A stretch of 62,764 nt of DNA from CAZCBN01 sp964496975 (GCA_964496975.1 CAZCBN010000004.1:1-62764); one strand, 5' to 3'. Shown: positions 1-8,277, counted from the first letter of the stretch. The notes: generated by a model from the sequence alone, not told the origin. Program-made: numbers and translations.

Positions 1-969
1 GGCGTCGAGCAGGCGGGCGGCGTCGGCCACGGTGCGCACGCCGCCGCCGACGGTGAGGGGGATGCCGAGGACGGCGCGCACGGCGGCGACGGTGTGCGCG
101 GCGTTGGCGCGGCCCTCGGGCGTGGCGCTGACGTCGAGGATGACGAGCTCGTCGGCGCCCTGGCGCTCGTAGGCGGCGGCGAGCTCGACCGGGTCGCCGG
201 CGTCGCGGAGGCTTTGGAACTTCACGCCCTTCACGACGCGGCCGTCGCGGATGTCGAGGCAGGGGATGACGCGGGGCAGGGGGGTGGTGGCCGGCGGGGG
301 CGCGCGGTGGCCGGCGGCGGCGGGCGCGGTCGGCGCGGCGGTCGGCAGGCCCAGCCAGCGGGCGACGAGGGCGGCGCCCCAGGGTCCGCTGAGCTCGGGG
401 TGAAACTGCGCGGCGAGCACGTCGCCCTTGCTCAGCGCGGCGATGAAGGGGCCGCCGTGGTGGGACCACGCGGCGGCCCAGCCCTGCGGGGCGTGCGTGA
501 GGCGGAAGGAGTTGGCGAAGTAGGCGTGGCCCGCGGGGGCGGCGGTGAAGGCGTGGTCTGGGTTGGGGTCTGGGTTGGCGTCTGGCGTGACGGCGTTCCA
601 GCCGAGCTGGGGGACGCGGAGGTCTGGCCGGCGGGGGAAGCGGCGGACGGTGTCGCGGATGATGCCCAGGCCCCGGACGCCGGGGCTTTCTTCGCTGGCC
701 TCGGCGAGGATCTGCAGGCCCAGGCAGATGCACAGCGTGGGCGCGCCCGCGGCGAGGCGCTGCGCGAGGGGCTCGCGGAGGCGAAGGTCCTCCAGCCGCT
801 GCATGACGGCGCCGAACGCGCCGACGCCGGGCAGGATGAGCCGTTCCGCGTGGCGCACGGTCTCGGGCGAGTCGGTGAGCTCCGGCGTGACGCCCAGGCG
901 GCGGAGGAGCGCGACGACGGAGGCGAGGTTCGCCGAGCCGGTGCGGACGACGGGGATGGTGAGGGGCAT
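1..969 (-). CDS. hisHF: HisH-HisF fusion (imidazole glycerol phosphate synthase), 3' end cut by window edge
   Basis: Glutaminase and cyclase subunits of imidazole glycerol phosphate synthase (histidine step 5) in one reading frame. Only the first 323 codons lie in the window. Residues 1 to about 210 are HisH, a class I glutamine amidotransferase: nucleophile C82 in CICLGLQIL, and H190/E192 in QFHPE. An Ala/Pro linker (about 212-231) leads into HisF, which starts at IPCLDIRDGRVVKG; D239 matches the catalytic Asp near the N-terminus of HisF. I read the linker codon by codon: it has no stop, and the HisF part has no ATG, GTG or TTG where a separate gene would begin, so this is a true fusion, in the same domain order as yeast HIS7. 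It is the last his gene seen, 130 bases after hisB. The second HisF catalytic Asp lies outside the window. Confidence 0.93.
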   Translation of the reverse strand, partial: MPLTIPVVRTGSANLASVVALLRRLGVTPELTDSPETVRHAERLILPGVGAFGAVMQRLEDLRLREPLAQRLAAGAPTLCICLGLQILAEASEESPGVRGLGIIRDTVRRFPRRPDLRVPQLGWNAVTPDANPDPNPDHAFTAAPAGHAYFANSFRLTHAPQGWAAAWSHHGGPFIAALSKGDVLAAQFHPELSGPWGAALVARWLGLPTAAPTAPAAAGHRAPPPATTPLPRVIPCLDIRDGRVVKGVKFQSLRDAGDPVELAAAYERQGADELVILDVSATPEGRANAAHTVAAVRAVLGIPLTVGGGVRTVADAARLLDA

Positions 970-1099
970 GGCCTGGACCCTTTGGGGTGCTGCTGCGTTG
1001 GGGCGGCCGGGGGGCGGCCGGGGGCGGCGGCGGCGAGTTGGCGACCGCTTCGGCACTCGGCCGCTCGGCTCCTTCGGCACTCGGCGGCTGCCGGCGGCG

Positions 1100-1741
1100 C
1101 TACATCGCGCCCTTGGTGCTGGGGATGCCCGACGCGGTGCGCGTGAGGGCGGCGCGCAGGGCGAGGGCGAGGGCCTTGAAGGCGGACTCGGCGCGGTGGT
1201 GGTCGTTGTCGCCGCGGAGGCAGTCGACGTGGAGGCAGAGCCTTGCGGCGGAGGCGAGGCTCTGGAGGACGTGGGGGATGTTCTCGCAGGCGAGGCCGCC
1301 CAGGGCTTCGCGCGTGAGGCCCAGGTGCACGGTGGCGTGCGGGCGGGTGACGAGGTCGACGACGGCGCGGCTCAGCGCCTCGTCGAGCGGGGCGTAGGCG
1401 TGGCCGAAGCGGGCGATGTTCGACCGGTCGGCGAGGGCCTTGTCGAGCGCGTGGCCCAGGGTGAGGGCGCAGTCTTCGGCGGTGTGGTGGTCGTCGATGT
1501 GCAGGTCGCCCTCGCAGGTGAGGGTGAGGTCGAGCTGCGCGTGCTTGGCGAGGGCGGTGAAGAGGTGGTCGAGGAAGCCGATGCCGGTGCGGACGCGGGC
1601 CTCGCCCGTGCCGTCGAGGCGGAGAGCGCAGGAGATGGTGGTCTCGGCGGTGCGGCGCTGCACGGTCGCCTCGCGCGGGGCGGGGGCGGCCGGGGTGAGC
1701 GGGGGCACGGGCGCAGGAACAGTCGGCGGCGTGTGGGTCAT
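1100..1741 (-). CDS. hisB: Imidazoleglycerol-phosphate dehydratase
   Basis: Dehydrates imidazole glycerol phosphate to imidazole acetol phosphate, the step after HisHF. The 213-residue protein is the monofunctional plant/bacterial type with no phosphatase domain. The two metal-binding repeats are visible: DDHHTAED in the first half and DNDHHRAESAFKA in the second, with GFLDHLF near the N-terminus. About 25 residues of Pro/Ala-rich sequence precede the conserved fold. The ATG overlaps the hisC stop as ATGA (4 bases), so the two are translationally coupled. The 130 bases between hisB and hisHF are GC-rich with a short imperfect repeat of a TTCGGCACTCGGC-type sequence; no gene is seen there. Confidence 0.95.
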   Translation of the reverse strand: MTHTPPTVPAPVPPLTPAAPAPREATVQRRTAETTISCALRLDGTGEARVRTGIGFLDHLFTALAKHAQLDLTLTCEGDLHIDDHHTAEDCALTLGHALDKALADRSNIARFGHAYAPLDEALSRAVVDLVTRPHATVHLGLTREALGGLACENIPHVLQSLASAARLCLHVDCLRGDNDHHRAESAFKALALALRAALTRTASGIPSTKGAM

Positions 1742-2976
1742 GGGGCGGCCTCGGTGGGGACGGCGGGCTTTGCGTGCGGCGGAACGCCGGGCTGGGTGTC
1801 GGGCTGGGCGTTGGACAGGGCGTTGGAAAGGGCGTCGAGCAGCGTGCGCACCGCGGCCGCGTCGCAGGGCGTGGTGATGCGGACGGCGCCGGGCTGCGGG
1901 TCGCTCGGCTCGGCGTCGGCGCGGAAGAGCCGGACGGCGATGCCCCGCTCGCCCAGCGCCGCGTGCAGGCGCTCGGCGTCGCCCGGGCGATGCTCTCGGG
2001 CGAAGACGAAGTTTCCGAGCCCGCGGACGACGGCGAAGCCCAGGTCGGCGAGTGCGCGGCCGATCTCCACACGCTCATTCACGGACCGCAGCACGGCCTC
2101 GCGCATCCGCGGCTCGCCCGCGTCGAACCAGGCGTGGGCGACGGCGAGCGCGGCGCGGCTCACGGCGTAGGGATTGCCCGCGGCCCGCATCGGCGCGAGC
2201 AGCTCGGCCGGGCCCACGGCGTACCCCACGCGGAAGCCCGCGAGGCCCCACGCCTTGCTGAACGTGCGGAAGGTGACGACGTTCGGCAGCACGCGGGCGA
2301 GCGCGGCCAGGTCGGCGGTGGTGGTTGCGTTGTACTCGCCGTACGCGAGGTCGAGCGCGACGGCGGCGTGCGGCGCGGCCCGGGCGAGCTCGGCGAGGTC
2401 GGCGGGCTGCGCGCACAGGCCCGTGGGGTTGTTGGGCGTGACGAGGAACACCGCACCGGTGCGGGCGTCGATGTGACGCAGCGCGGCGTCGACCGGGAAG
2501 TCGCCCTCGGGCCAGGGGAGGGCGCGGGCCTCGCCGCCGGCGAGGGCGATGTAGCGCGGGATCATCTCGAACGTGGGGCGGGTGAGCAGGGCGTTTCGGC
2601 CGGGCTCGAGGAAGGCGAGGGCGAAGCGCATGAGGCCGTCGTCGACGCCCGCGGTGACGAGGACGTTGGCGGGGGAGAGGCCCAGGCGGCGGGCGATGTG
2701 CGCCTCCATGTCGGCGGGCTTTGGATAGCGGTTGGGGTGCGCGAGGGCGGCGGCGAGAAGCGGGGCGAGGTGCGCCGAAAAGTCAGGCCCCTCGTTGGCG
2801 TCGAGCTTCAGCGTGATGGCGCCCGGGGGCTTGGGCGGCGCGTAGGCGGGGGCGTGGGCGAGCCGGGCCGCGGGGGCGGGGAGGATGAGGGGGGCGGATT
2901 GGGGGCCGCTCGGCCCAGCCTGCAAGGCTGGGCCACCGGGAAGGGCGGGGCCACCGGGAGAGACGGGCCTCGTCAT
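1738..2976 (-). CDS. hisC: Histidinol-phosphate aminotransferase
   Basis: PLP-dependent class I/II aminotransferase that converts imidazole acetol phosphate to histidinol phosphate. 412 residues from the ATG at 2976, which overlaps the hisG stop as ATGA. Family marks are KLDANEGP near the start, TPNNPTG in the middle, and TFSKAWGLAGFRVGYA holding the PLP lysine. About 50 residues precede the conserved core. Residues 14-22 of this extension are encoded by a 10-bp inverted repeat (2912-2934) of the kind scattered elsewhere in the window, so part of the N-terminus seems to come from a repeat insertion. The C-terminal tail (SNALSNAQPDTQPG) is also low-complexity. An upstream in-frame extension exists but overlaps hisG and looks non-coding. 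Confidence 0.94.
   Translation of the reverse strand: MTRPVSPGGPALPGGPALQAGPSGPQSAPLILPAPAARLAHAPAYAPPKPPGAITLKLDANEGPDFSAHLAPLLAAALAHPNRYPKPADMEAHIARRLGLSPANVLVTAGVDDGLMRFALAFLEPGRNALLTRPTFEMIPRYIALAGGEARALPWPEGDFPVDAALRHIDARTGAVFLVTPNNPTGLCAQPADLAELARAAPHAAVALDLAYGEYNATTTADLAALARVLPNVVTFRTFSKAWGLAGFRVGYAVGPAELLAPMRAAGNPYAVSRAALAVAHAWFDAGEPRMREAVLRSVNERVEIGRALADLGFAVVRGLGNFVFAREHRPGDAERLHAALGERGIAVRLFRADAEPSDPQPGAVRITTPCDAAAVRTLLDALSNALSNAQPDTQPGVPPHAKPAVPTEAAP
2912..2934. repeat. Short palindromic repeat inside hisC
   Basis: Ten-bp perfect arms (GGCCCAGCCT / AGGCTGGGCC) around a 3-base loop, followed by ACCGGG. It closely matches the element at 42992-43014 (GGCACAGCCTT / AAGGCTGTGCC followed by ACC). 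It lies in frame in the HisC N-terminal extension. Confidence 0.8.
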
Positions 2977-3854
2977 GGCACGACCTGCTGGATGGGGGTG
3001 ATGACGATGTCGGTGCCGCCGGCCTGCTTGATGATGGGGATGAGGCGCGGGATGTCGGCCCGCGGGGCGGCGACCTTGACCGCGAAGCCCAGGTCGTTGT
3101 GCAGGGGCGAGACCGTCGGGTAGCGCATGCACGGCAGCACGGCGATGAGGTCATCGAGACGCTCGCGGGAGACGTTCACCTCAATGACCGCGCGGCCCCG
3201 GGCCTCGAGCACGCTGCGCAGGAGCAGGGCGAGGTCGTCGATGCGGCGGCGCTTCTCGGGGTCGGCCATCGCCTCGCGGCTGGCGTAGAAGCGGGTGCTG
3301 CTGCTGAGCAGCTCGTCGACGACGACGAGGCCGTTGGCGGCGAGGGTGGCGCCGGTCTGCGCGACGTCGACGATGCAGTCGGCGTCTTCGGGCGGGAAGA
3401 CCTCGGTGGCGCCGTAGGTGCGGACGAAGGCGGCGTGGATGCCGAGGCGGCGGATCCAGGCCTTGGTGATCTGCTCGAGCTCGCTCGCGACGCGGATGGG
3501 CCGGTCGGCGGGGCGATTCGGCAGGGCGTTGTTCACCAGCACCTCGCGCGGGGCGGCGGCGACGATGCGCACGGGGTCAAGCTTGGTGTCGAGCACCTCG
3601 ACCACGCGGTCGGCGAGGCCCAGCTCCTCCACCCAGTCGGCGCCGGCGAAGCCGCAGTCGCGGCTGCCGGCGGCGAGCATCTGCACGATGTTCTGGGGCT
3701 TGAGCACCTTGGCCTCGACGCCGGGGAGGCTCAGGCGGGGGCGGTAGCCGCGCTCGGTCTGACGCAGGGTGATGCCGGCGTCGGCGAGGAGCTTGACGAT
3801 GTTGTCCTGCATGCGGCCCTTGGGGAGGGCGAGGTGGAGGTCGGTGGGCGGCAT
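2973..3854 (-). CDS. hisG: ATP phosphoribosyltransferase (long form)
   Basis: First committed step of histidine synthesis: condenses ATP with PRPP. 293 residues, the long HisG_L form with a C-terminal ACT-like regulatory domain (from about residue 215: VNVSRERLDDLIAVLPCMR), so feedback inhibition by histidine is likely and HisZ is not needed. N-terminal marks: LALPKGRMQDN, GADWVEELG and, near residue 168, the PRPP-binding CIVDVAQTGATLAANGL. First structural gene of the operon; its ATG lies 58 bases past the hairpin of the upstream attenuator (3912-3948). An AGGA sits about 9 bases before the ATG. Confidence 0.96.
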   Translation of the reverse strand: MPPTDLHLALPKGRMQDNIVKLLADAGITLRQTERGYRPRLSLPGVEAKVLKPQNIVQMLAAGSRDCGFAGADWVEELGLADRVVEVLDTKLDPVRIVAAAPREVLVNNALPNRPADRPIRVASELEQITKAWIRRLGIHAAFVRTYGATEVFPPEDADCIVDVAQTGATLAANGLVVVDELLSSSTRFYASREAMADPEKRRRIDDLALLLRSVLEARGRAVIEVNVSRERLDDLIAVLPCMRYPTVSPLHNDLGFAVKVAAPRADIPRLIPIIKQAGGTDIVITPIQQVVP

Positions 3855-3911
3855 GGCGGGGTTCCTGGGTGCGGGGTCGGCGTGTGGGTGGTTCAGCGGA
3901 ACGGGGGGGGC

Positions 3912-3948
3912 GCGAGAAACAACACGACGCCGGGCGGGGCCGGCGTCG
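3912..3948 (-). terminator. his operon attenuator (intrinsic terminator)
   Basis: On the minus strand a perfect 9-bp stem (CGACGCCGG, 3948-3940, with CCGGCGTCG, 3933-3925) closes a 6-base loop and is followed by TGTTGTTTCTC. It lies between the His-rich leader ORF and hisG. Its 5' arm contains GCCGGCC (3944-3938), which is exactly complementary to GGCCGGC at 4002-3996, the last codons of the leader ORF. An antiterminator pairing is therefore available when the ribosome stalls upstream on His codons, and is blocked when it reaches the leader stop. Confidence 0.85.
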
Positions 3949-3992
3949 AGGGGGGTCTGCGTGCCTGTGGAGTGCAGGGACGGAGCGTGACC

Positions 3993-4058
3993 TCAGCCGG
4001 CCGGCGTGGGGCGGTGATGGTGGTGGCCGTGGTGGTGGTGAAGGGCGGCGATGGTCAC
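3993..4058 (-). CDS. hisL: His-rich leader peptide of the his operon
   Basis: Twenty-one codons from a GTG start to TGA: MTIAALHHHHGHHHHRPTPA, then G. Eight of nine consecutive codons are His (seven CAC, one CAT). This is the hallmark of an attenuation leader: scarcity of charged His-tRNA would stall the ribosome at codons 7-15 and free the downstream sequence to form an antiterminator. The reading frame is bounded upstream by a TGA at 4091-4089, and GTG 4058 is the only start in between. No Shine-Dalgarno is evident. A TTGACT (4092-4087) lies 29 bases upstream with a poor -10 (ATGAAT, 4069-4064), which would place transcription start at or very near the GTG, so a leaderless leader ORF is possible. 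That last point is inference. Confidence 0.85.
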   Translation of the reverse strand: MTIAALHHHHGHHHHRPTPAG

Positions 4059-4114
4059 GGGGGATTCATCGGGGGGCGGGGCGAGAAGTCAAGCCGGGGG
4101 GGCGGGGCGGGGGG

Positions 4115-5377
4115 TCAGTTGTTGCCGCCCGGCTGGGTGGTGAGGGCGGCGTCGTTCAGGAGATACAGGCCCAGGAGCCACCCGCTGACGATGTATGGTT
4201 CGGTCTTGAGGACGCCCGAGATTCGGCCGAAGCGGGTGAGGGCCTGCTCCTGCAGCATGGCGCGGGCGTCAAGGGCCTTGGCGAGCTTCACCTCGATGGC
4301 GTCGTAGGGCGTGGGCTCCACGCCGATGCAGCAGCCGTCCCACTGGTTGCGCATGACGAGGAGCTCCTGGATGTCGTTGCCGACCTGGGGCATCATGAGA
4401 TAGCCGTCGATGGCGACGTGCTTGCCGTCCAGGGCCTGCACCCAGGCGGGGAGGGTGGTCTTTTTCAGGCGGGGGTTGTAGGTCTTGCTGGCGGAGACGA
4501 GCAGCTCCCAGTCGAGGCGGTAGGGGCTCTCGGCGGTGCCGGCGCCGGGGAGGGTCCAGCGGCCGTCGATGGTGAGAGAGCCGTCGGGGTTTTGCACGAC
4601 CGCGGCGGGGGCGGGGGCCCAGGTGGTGGAGATGGGAAGCTCCGAAGACCGGCGCAACTATCGCGTCNNNNNNNNNNGGGGGGGGGGGGGGGGGGGGGCG
4701 GGGGGGGCGGGGGCGGCGGCCGGCGGGGCGGCCGGGGTGTCGCTGAGCGTGATGGGGGTGGTCGTCGCGGCGAGCTCGGTCAGGGCCGGGGTGGCGGCGG
4801 GAGATGCCGCGGGGGCGGGCTCGACCGGCGCGTTGGGGGCGGCGATGGCCGGACGGCTGGTGGGGGTGGCGGCGAGATCGGCGGCGGGCGCTGCAGCCCG
4901 ATCTCCGGCGGCGTCGGGCTCGGCGTCGGCTTCCGCGTCGCTCGCGAGCGAGGCGAGCACGTCGGCCAGCGCCTCGGCGGTGCGCACGGAAGCGGGCAGT
5001 TCGGCCAGCGCGAGCGGGGCGGGAGCGGGGGCCGGCTCGGGCTCGGCAGCGACCGTTTGCACCGGGGCCGGCTCGGCGGGCGCGGCGTCCGACTGGACGG
5101 TGGCGGGCTGGGCCGGCGTGGGCTGGTCAGGCTGCGGGGCGGCGGCCTCGGCCACGACGATGTCGGCCGCGGGCGACGGGAGGGGCGAGGACGCGGGCTC
5201 GGGGGCCGGCGGCGGCGCAGGGATGGACGCGACGGACGCGGCGGGTGCGACGGACGCGGCGGGTGCGACGGCGGCCGGGGCATCGGCTTGGCCGGGGTTG
5301 TTGGGCTCAGAGCCGGAGAAAATCCAGACCAGGGCGCCGGCCGCCGCCACGAGGAAGATTGCCCAGAACGTGCGCAT
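4115..5377 (-). CDS. Membrane-anchored DUF3299 protein, interrupted by an assembly gap
   Basis: Residues 1-22 form one membrane segment (MRTFWAIFLVAAAGALVWIF). A long Ala/Pro/Glu linker of about 200 residues follows and ends in a polyproline stretch encoded by 21 consecutive G/C bases next to the N gap (4668-4677). The C-terminal 180 residues match DUF3299 (KHVAIDGYLMMPQV, RNQWDGCCIGVEPTPYD), a small family of unknown function, often exported. A TAG at 4660-4658, only seven bases past the gap, stands just upstream of the DUF3299 part. Because the N-run length is arbitrary and contig ends are error-prone, I read this as one gene with a bad join; two separate genes are a weaker alternative. No function is inferred beyond extracytoplasmic location. 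Confidence 0.7.
4668..4677. other. Assembly gap (10 N)
   Basis: Scaffold gap placed directly before a run of 21 G. The homopolymer, which encodes polyproline on the minus strand, probably broke the assembly. Confidence 0.98.
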
Positions 5378-5577
5378 GGGTCAGGCCTCTTTCCGGAGCG
5401 ACGCGGCGTGGTGGGCGGTGCCCACGGGCGCCAACGTCGCGGCGTCGCACTTTATGCGCGGGAATCACCGGCACGGTCGGGTTCGCGGCGGTGCCCGGTG
5501 TGGACGCGGGCCCGACCAAAGACCCGACATGGAGCGAGGCCCGAGAAGGCCGGGGGGGGGCACGCGGGAGAGCCGGG

Positions 5578-6861
5578 CTAGGCGAGGGGGCGGAGGTTGC
5601 GGATCACGCTGGTGCGGTACGCCGCGACGGCGGGGATGAGGCCCGCGAGCGTGGCGAGGGCGACGGTCGCGAGCACCACCGCGACGGCGGCACGCGGCGA
5701 GACCGATGGCTCCAGCACAAGGTTCAGCGTGGCGCGGATGGCCCGCGAGACGATGAACCCCCCCACCGCCGCGAGGGCCACGCCCGCGGCCGCCCCGGCG
5801 AGGCCCAGCACCGCCGACTCGGTGAGCACGAGGCCCAGCACGCGGGGCCGGCTGCAACCCAGCACGCGGAAGACCGCGATCTGCCGGCGGCGGTGCTCCA
5901 TGGTGTTGTACATCGCGAGCATGATGGTGATGCCGCTGGAGGCGATGACGGCGGCGGCGAGGGCGTAGAGGATGATGTCGACGCGGCCCACGATCGCGAG
6001 CAGGCGGCCCACCTGGTCGCTCGGGCTGGCGACGGTGAGGGAGGGGTCGGTGCGCAGGCGGGTGAAGACCTGTTGCAGGGCGGCGCTGGTCTGGGTGCCG
6101 GGGCGGCTCAGCACCTTGGCGTAGATGCCGGTGATCTTGCGGTCGTCGTCGATGAGGTCGGCCTCGGTGGTGAGGGTGGCGTCGGGGCCCAGGTCTTTCA
6201 GCCGGCGGTCGTGGGCGTGGAGGATCCAGGCGCTGGTGAGGTCGGTGAAGAGGGCGCGGTCGTGGGGCGTGAAGCTCTGGGCGAGGACGCCGACGACCTC
6301 GTACGAAAACTCGCGGTGCTCGTGGCCCCGGCTCTCGCCGGCGGTGGGCGTGCCGTGGGTGAGGGAGATGCGGTCGCCCAGGCGCAGGCCCGTGGCGGCG
6401 GCGGCCTCGGACCCGACGACGACCTCAAAGGGCGCGGCGAAGGCCCGGCCCGCGGCGAAGGACCACGCGGTGCCCGGCGCCGGCTCAAAGAGCGTGAAGA
6501 ACTCGGGCATGGTGGCCATGACGGGGCGGCCCTTGAAGCTGTCGCCCTGCTGCGTGGGCAGGGCAAAGGCGAAGGGGTAGCGCTCGACGAGGGAGGTGTA
6601 CTCGGCGAAGGCGATCGGGCGCGCGGGGGCGCCGGCGTAAAACATGGCGTTGAGCACGGAGACGAGGGGGCTCGCGTCGCGGGAGATGAGCAGCTCGCAG
6701 TTGCCGGTGCCGCGGCGGAAGGCGCTGTTGGCGGCGTTCTGCGTGGCGAGCATGGTGAGCATGAGCGCGACGCCGACGGCCACCGAGAGAGCGGTCACGA
6801 CCGAGGAGAAGGTCCGCGAGGTGAGGCTTCGCCGGATGATGGCCGCGTCGGTGATCGCCAT
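5578..6861 (-). CDS. ABC transporter permease, MacB/FtsX type
   Basis: 427 residues in MacB/LolC-type order. An N-terminal membrane segment (about 18-42) comes first, then a large extracytoplasmic domain (about 45-285), then three C-terminal helices forming the FtsX domain (VDIILYALAAAVIASSGI, VLGLVLTESAVLGLAGAAAG, AAVAVVLATVALATLAGL). The cytoplasmic loop MEHRRRQIAVFRVLGCSR is typical of FtsX permeases that couple to an ATPase. The partner ATPase ends 16 bases upstream. Members extrude lipoproteins, antibiotics or peptides or work mechanically at the cell wall; the substrate cannot be told. The 200 bases between its stop and the DUF3299 gene hold nothing recognisable. Confidence 0.88.
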   Translation of the reverse strand: MAITDAAIIRRSLTSRTFSSVVTALSVAVGVALMLTMLATQNAANSAFRRGTGNCELLISRDASPLVSVLNAMFYAGAPARPIAFAEYTSLVERYPFAFALPTQQGDSFKGRPVMATMPEFFTLFEPAPGTAWSFAAGRAFAAPFEVVVGSEAAAATGLRLGDRISLTHGTPTAGESRGHEHREFSYEVVGVLAQSFTPHDRALFTDLTSAWILHAHDRRLKDLGPDATLTTEADLIDDDRKITGIYAKVLSRPGTQTSAALQQVFTRLRTDPSLTVASPSDQVGRLLAIVGRVDIILYALAAAVIASSGITIMLAMYNTMEHRRRQIAVFRVLGCSRPRVLGLVLTESAVLGLAGAAAGVALAAVGGFIVSRAIRATLNLVLEPSVSPRAAVAVVLATVALATLAGLIPAVAAYRTSVIRNLRPLA

Positions 6862-6877
6862 GGTGCGGTGCGGTGCC

Positions 6878-7636
6878 TCAGGCTGGATGTGCGGGGGTGG
6901 CCGCCGATGTGGAGGCCGCCCGGTTCAGGTCGGCGAGCGGCACACGCCGCGCGAACCGCTCCGCTGCGGCGGGGTCGTGCGTGACGACGAGCAGGGCGGC
7001 GCCGGCGTCTTGGCAGGCCCGCTCCAACAGGTCGATCGCGGCGGCGGCGTTGGCCGGGTCGAGGCTCGCCGTGGGCTCGTCGGCCAGCACGAGGGCGGGG
7101 CGTGCGACCAGGGCCCGTGCGACGGCGACGCGCTGCTGCTGGCCCACGCTCAGGGTCTGCACGTCGGCGACGTGGCGGTCAATCCCCAGGCGGGTGAGCA
7201 GGTCGGCGGCGCGGCCGCGGTGCTCGGCGGGGGGGACGGCCGAGAACGTCAACGCGAGCATGACGTTCTCGATCGCGGTGAAACCGGGGAGGAGGTGGTG
7301 CGTCTGGAAGATCATGCCGATGCGCTCGCCCCGGAAGCGGTCGCGGGCGGCGCCGCGGAGGGCGTGGACGCGGCGGCCGTCGACGCGGACCTCGCCCGCG
7401 GTGGGCTCCATGAGGCCGGCGACGAGGTTCAGCAGCGTGCTTTTGCCCGAGCCGGAGCCGCCGGTGAGGGCGGCCTGCTCGGCGCGGGCGAGGGTGAACT
7501 CGGGCACGTCGAGCGTGAGGGGGGCGTGCGGGGCGTAGCGGAACTGCACGCCGCGGAGGAGGAGGGCGGGCGAGGGGGACGCCTCGCCCGGGCGGGGGTC
7601 GTGGTGAGGTGCCGCGTCGGCGGCGTGGTGGGGCAT
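6878..7636 (-). CDS. ABC transporter ATP-binding protein, LolD/MacB type
   Basis: ATPase partner of the FtsX-type permease that follows 16 bases downstream. Walker A GGSGSGKST, Q-loop IGMIFQTHHLLPGF, signature LSVGQQQRVAVARAL, Walker B LVLADEPT and the H-loop VVTHD are all intact. The ATG at 7636 gives 252 residues. An upstream TTG at 7738 would add 34 Pro-rich residues and overlap the previous gene by four bases, which I consider less likely. With the permease it forms a two-gene exporter-type unit; no periplasmic adaptor is visible nearby. Confidence 0.9.
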   Translation of the reverse strand: MPHHAADAAPHHDPRPGEASPSPALLLRGVQFRYAPHAPLTLDVPEFTLARAEQAALTGGSGSGKSTLLNLVAGLMEPTAGEVRVDGRRVHALRGAARDRFRGERIGMIFQTHHLLPGFTAIENVMLALTFSAVPPAEHRGRAADLLTRLGIDRHVADVQTLSVGQQQRVAVARALVARPALVLADEPTASLDPANAAAAIDLLERACQDAGAALLVVTHDPAAAERFARRVPLADLNRAASTSAATPAHPA

Positions 7637-7734
7637 GGCGGAGTTGTACGCGGGACGGGTGCCGGGCGTCGGCCGCGGGGCGTCGGCCGGCGGGCTCGGA
7701 GAGAGGGTGCCGGGGAACGACCGCGGGGGGCTGT

Positions 7735-8277
7735 TCAATCGACCGGGGTGTCTTCGGAGAGTTGGAGGACGCGCTCGTGCTCATAGGTGACGGCGCGGAG
7801 GCCGACGCGCATTTCGTGGAAGCTGAAGAGCATCGCGAGGGCCATCGCGGCCCCGCCGGCGACGAAGCAGACCGTGGCCGCGAGGCCCGCGGCGGACGCG
7901 GCGCGCCCGCCCGCGGCCTGATCAAGCAACGTGGCGACGCCCAGGCACGCGGAGCAGCCGAGCATGGCGAGGATGGACGCGAAGAGCGCGAGCATGGAGA
8001 GTCGCATGAGGTTGAGCCGGCGGAGCATGTGCTTGCTCTGCCAGGCGAGGCCCTCGAGCTTGACGGCGCGGGCGTGCTTTTTCCGCGGGTTTTCGCCGGG
8101 CTCGTCGATGTAGGCGGCGACGCGCTCGGCGTGCAGCGTGCGGATGCGGCCGATGACGCTCATCATGCGGGCGTTGGTGGACAGACAGAGCAGTCCGCAG
8201 GCGGAGATCATGACGGCCGGGGTGACGAGTTCGTGGATGACGGCGGCCGAGACCGCCGCATGCGAGAGACCGCCCAT
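7735..8277 (-). CDS. DUF2721 family membrane protein
   Basis: 180 residues with three predicted membrane helices: TPAVMISACGLLCLSTNARM near the start, then LMRLSMLALFASILAMLGCS and AAGLAATVCFVAGGAAMALA. The first helix followed by RMMSVIGRIRTLHAER is characteristic of DUF2721, a widespread bacterial membrane family without a known function. Gene order suggests it may be co-transcribed with the ABC pair, 98 bases upstream of the ATPase start. It is divergent from the redox gene set starting at 8367. Confidence 0.82.
   Translation of the reverse strand: MGGLSHAAVSAAVIHELVTPAVMISACGLLCLSTNARMMSVIGRIRTLHAERVAAYIDEPGENPRKKHARAVKLEGLAWQSKHMLRRLNLMRLSMLALFASILAMLGCSACLGVATLLDQAAGGRAASAAGLAATVCFVAGGAAMALAMLFSFHEMRVGLRAVTYEHERVLQLSEDTPVD

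Larger units (their letters stand above)
3855..4114 (-). promoter_or_regulatory. his operon leader region
   Basis: The 260 bases between the DUF3299 gene and hisG. In transcription order they hold a possible -35 (TTGACT, 4092-4087), the His leader ORF, about 45 bases of spacer, the attenuator hairpin with its U-rich tail, and 57 bases up to hisG. No other gene is seen here. Confidence 0.75.

Noticed and set aside
4055..4069. ATG-AAT-CCC-CCG-TGA mini frame overlapping the His leader start
   Set aside because: Four codons only; it probably arises by chance in the spacer, although it overlaps the GTG as GTGA.
4658..4667. Stop codon beside the gap as evidence that the DUF3299 domain is a separate gene
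   Set aside because: The N length is arbitrary and contig ends are unreliable; the stop lies within seven bases of the gap and no good start follows it.
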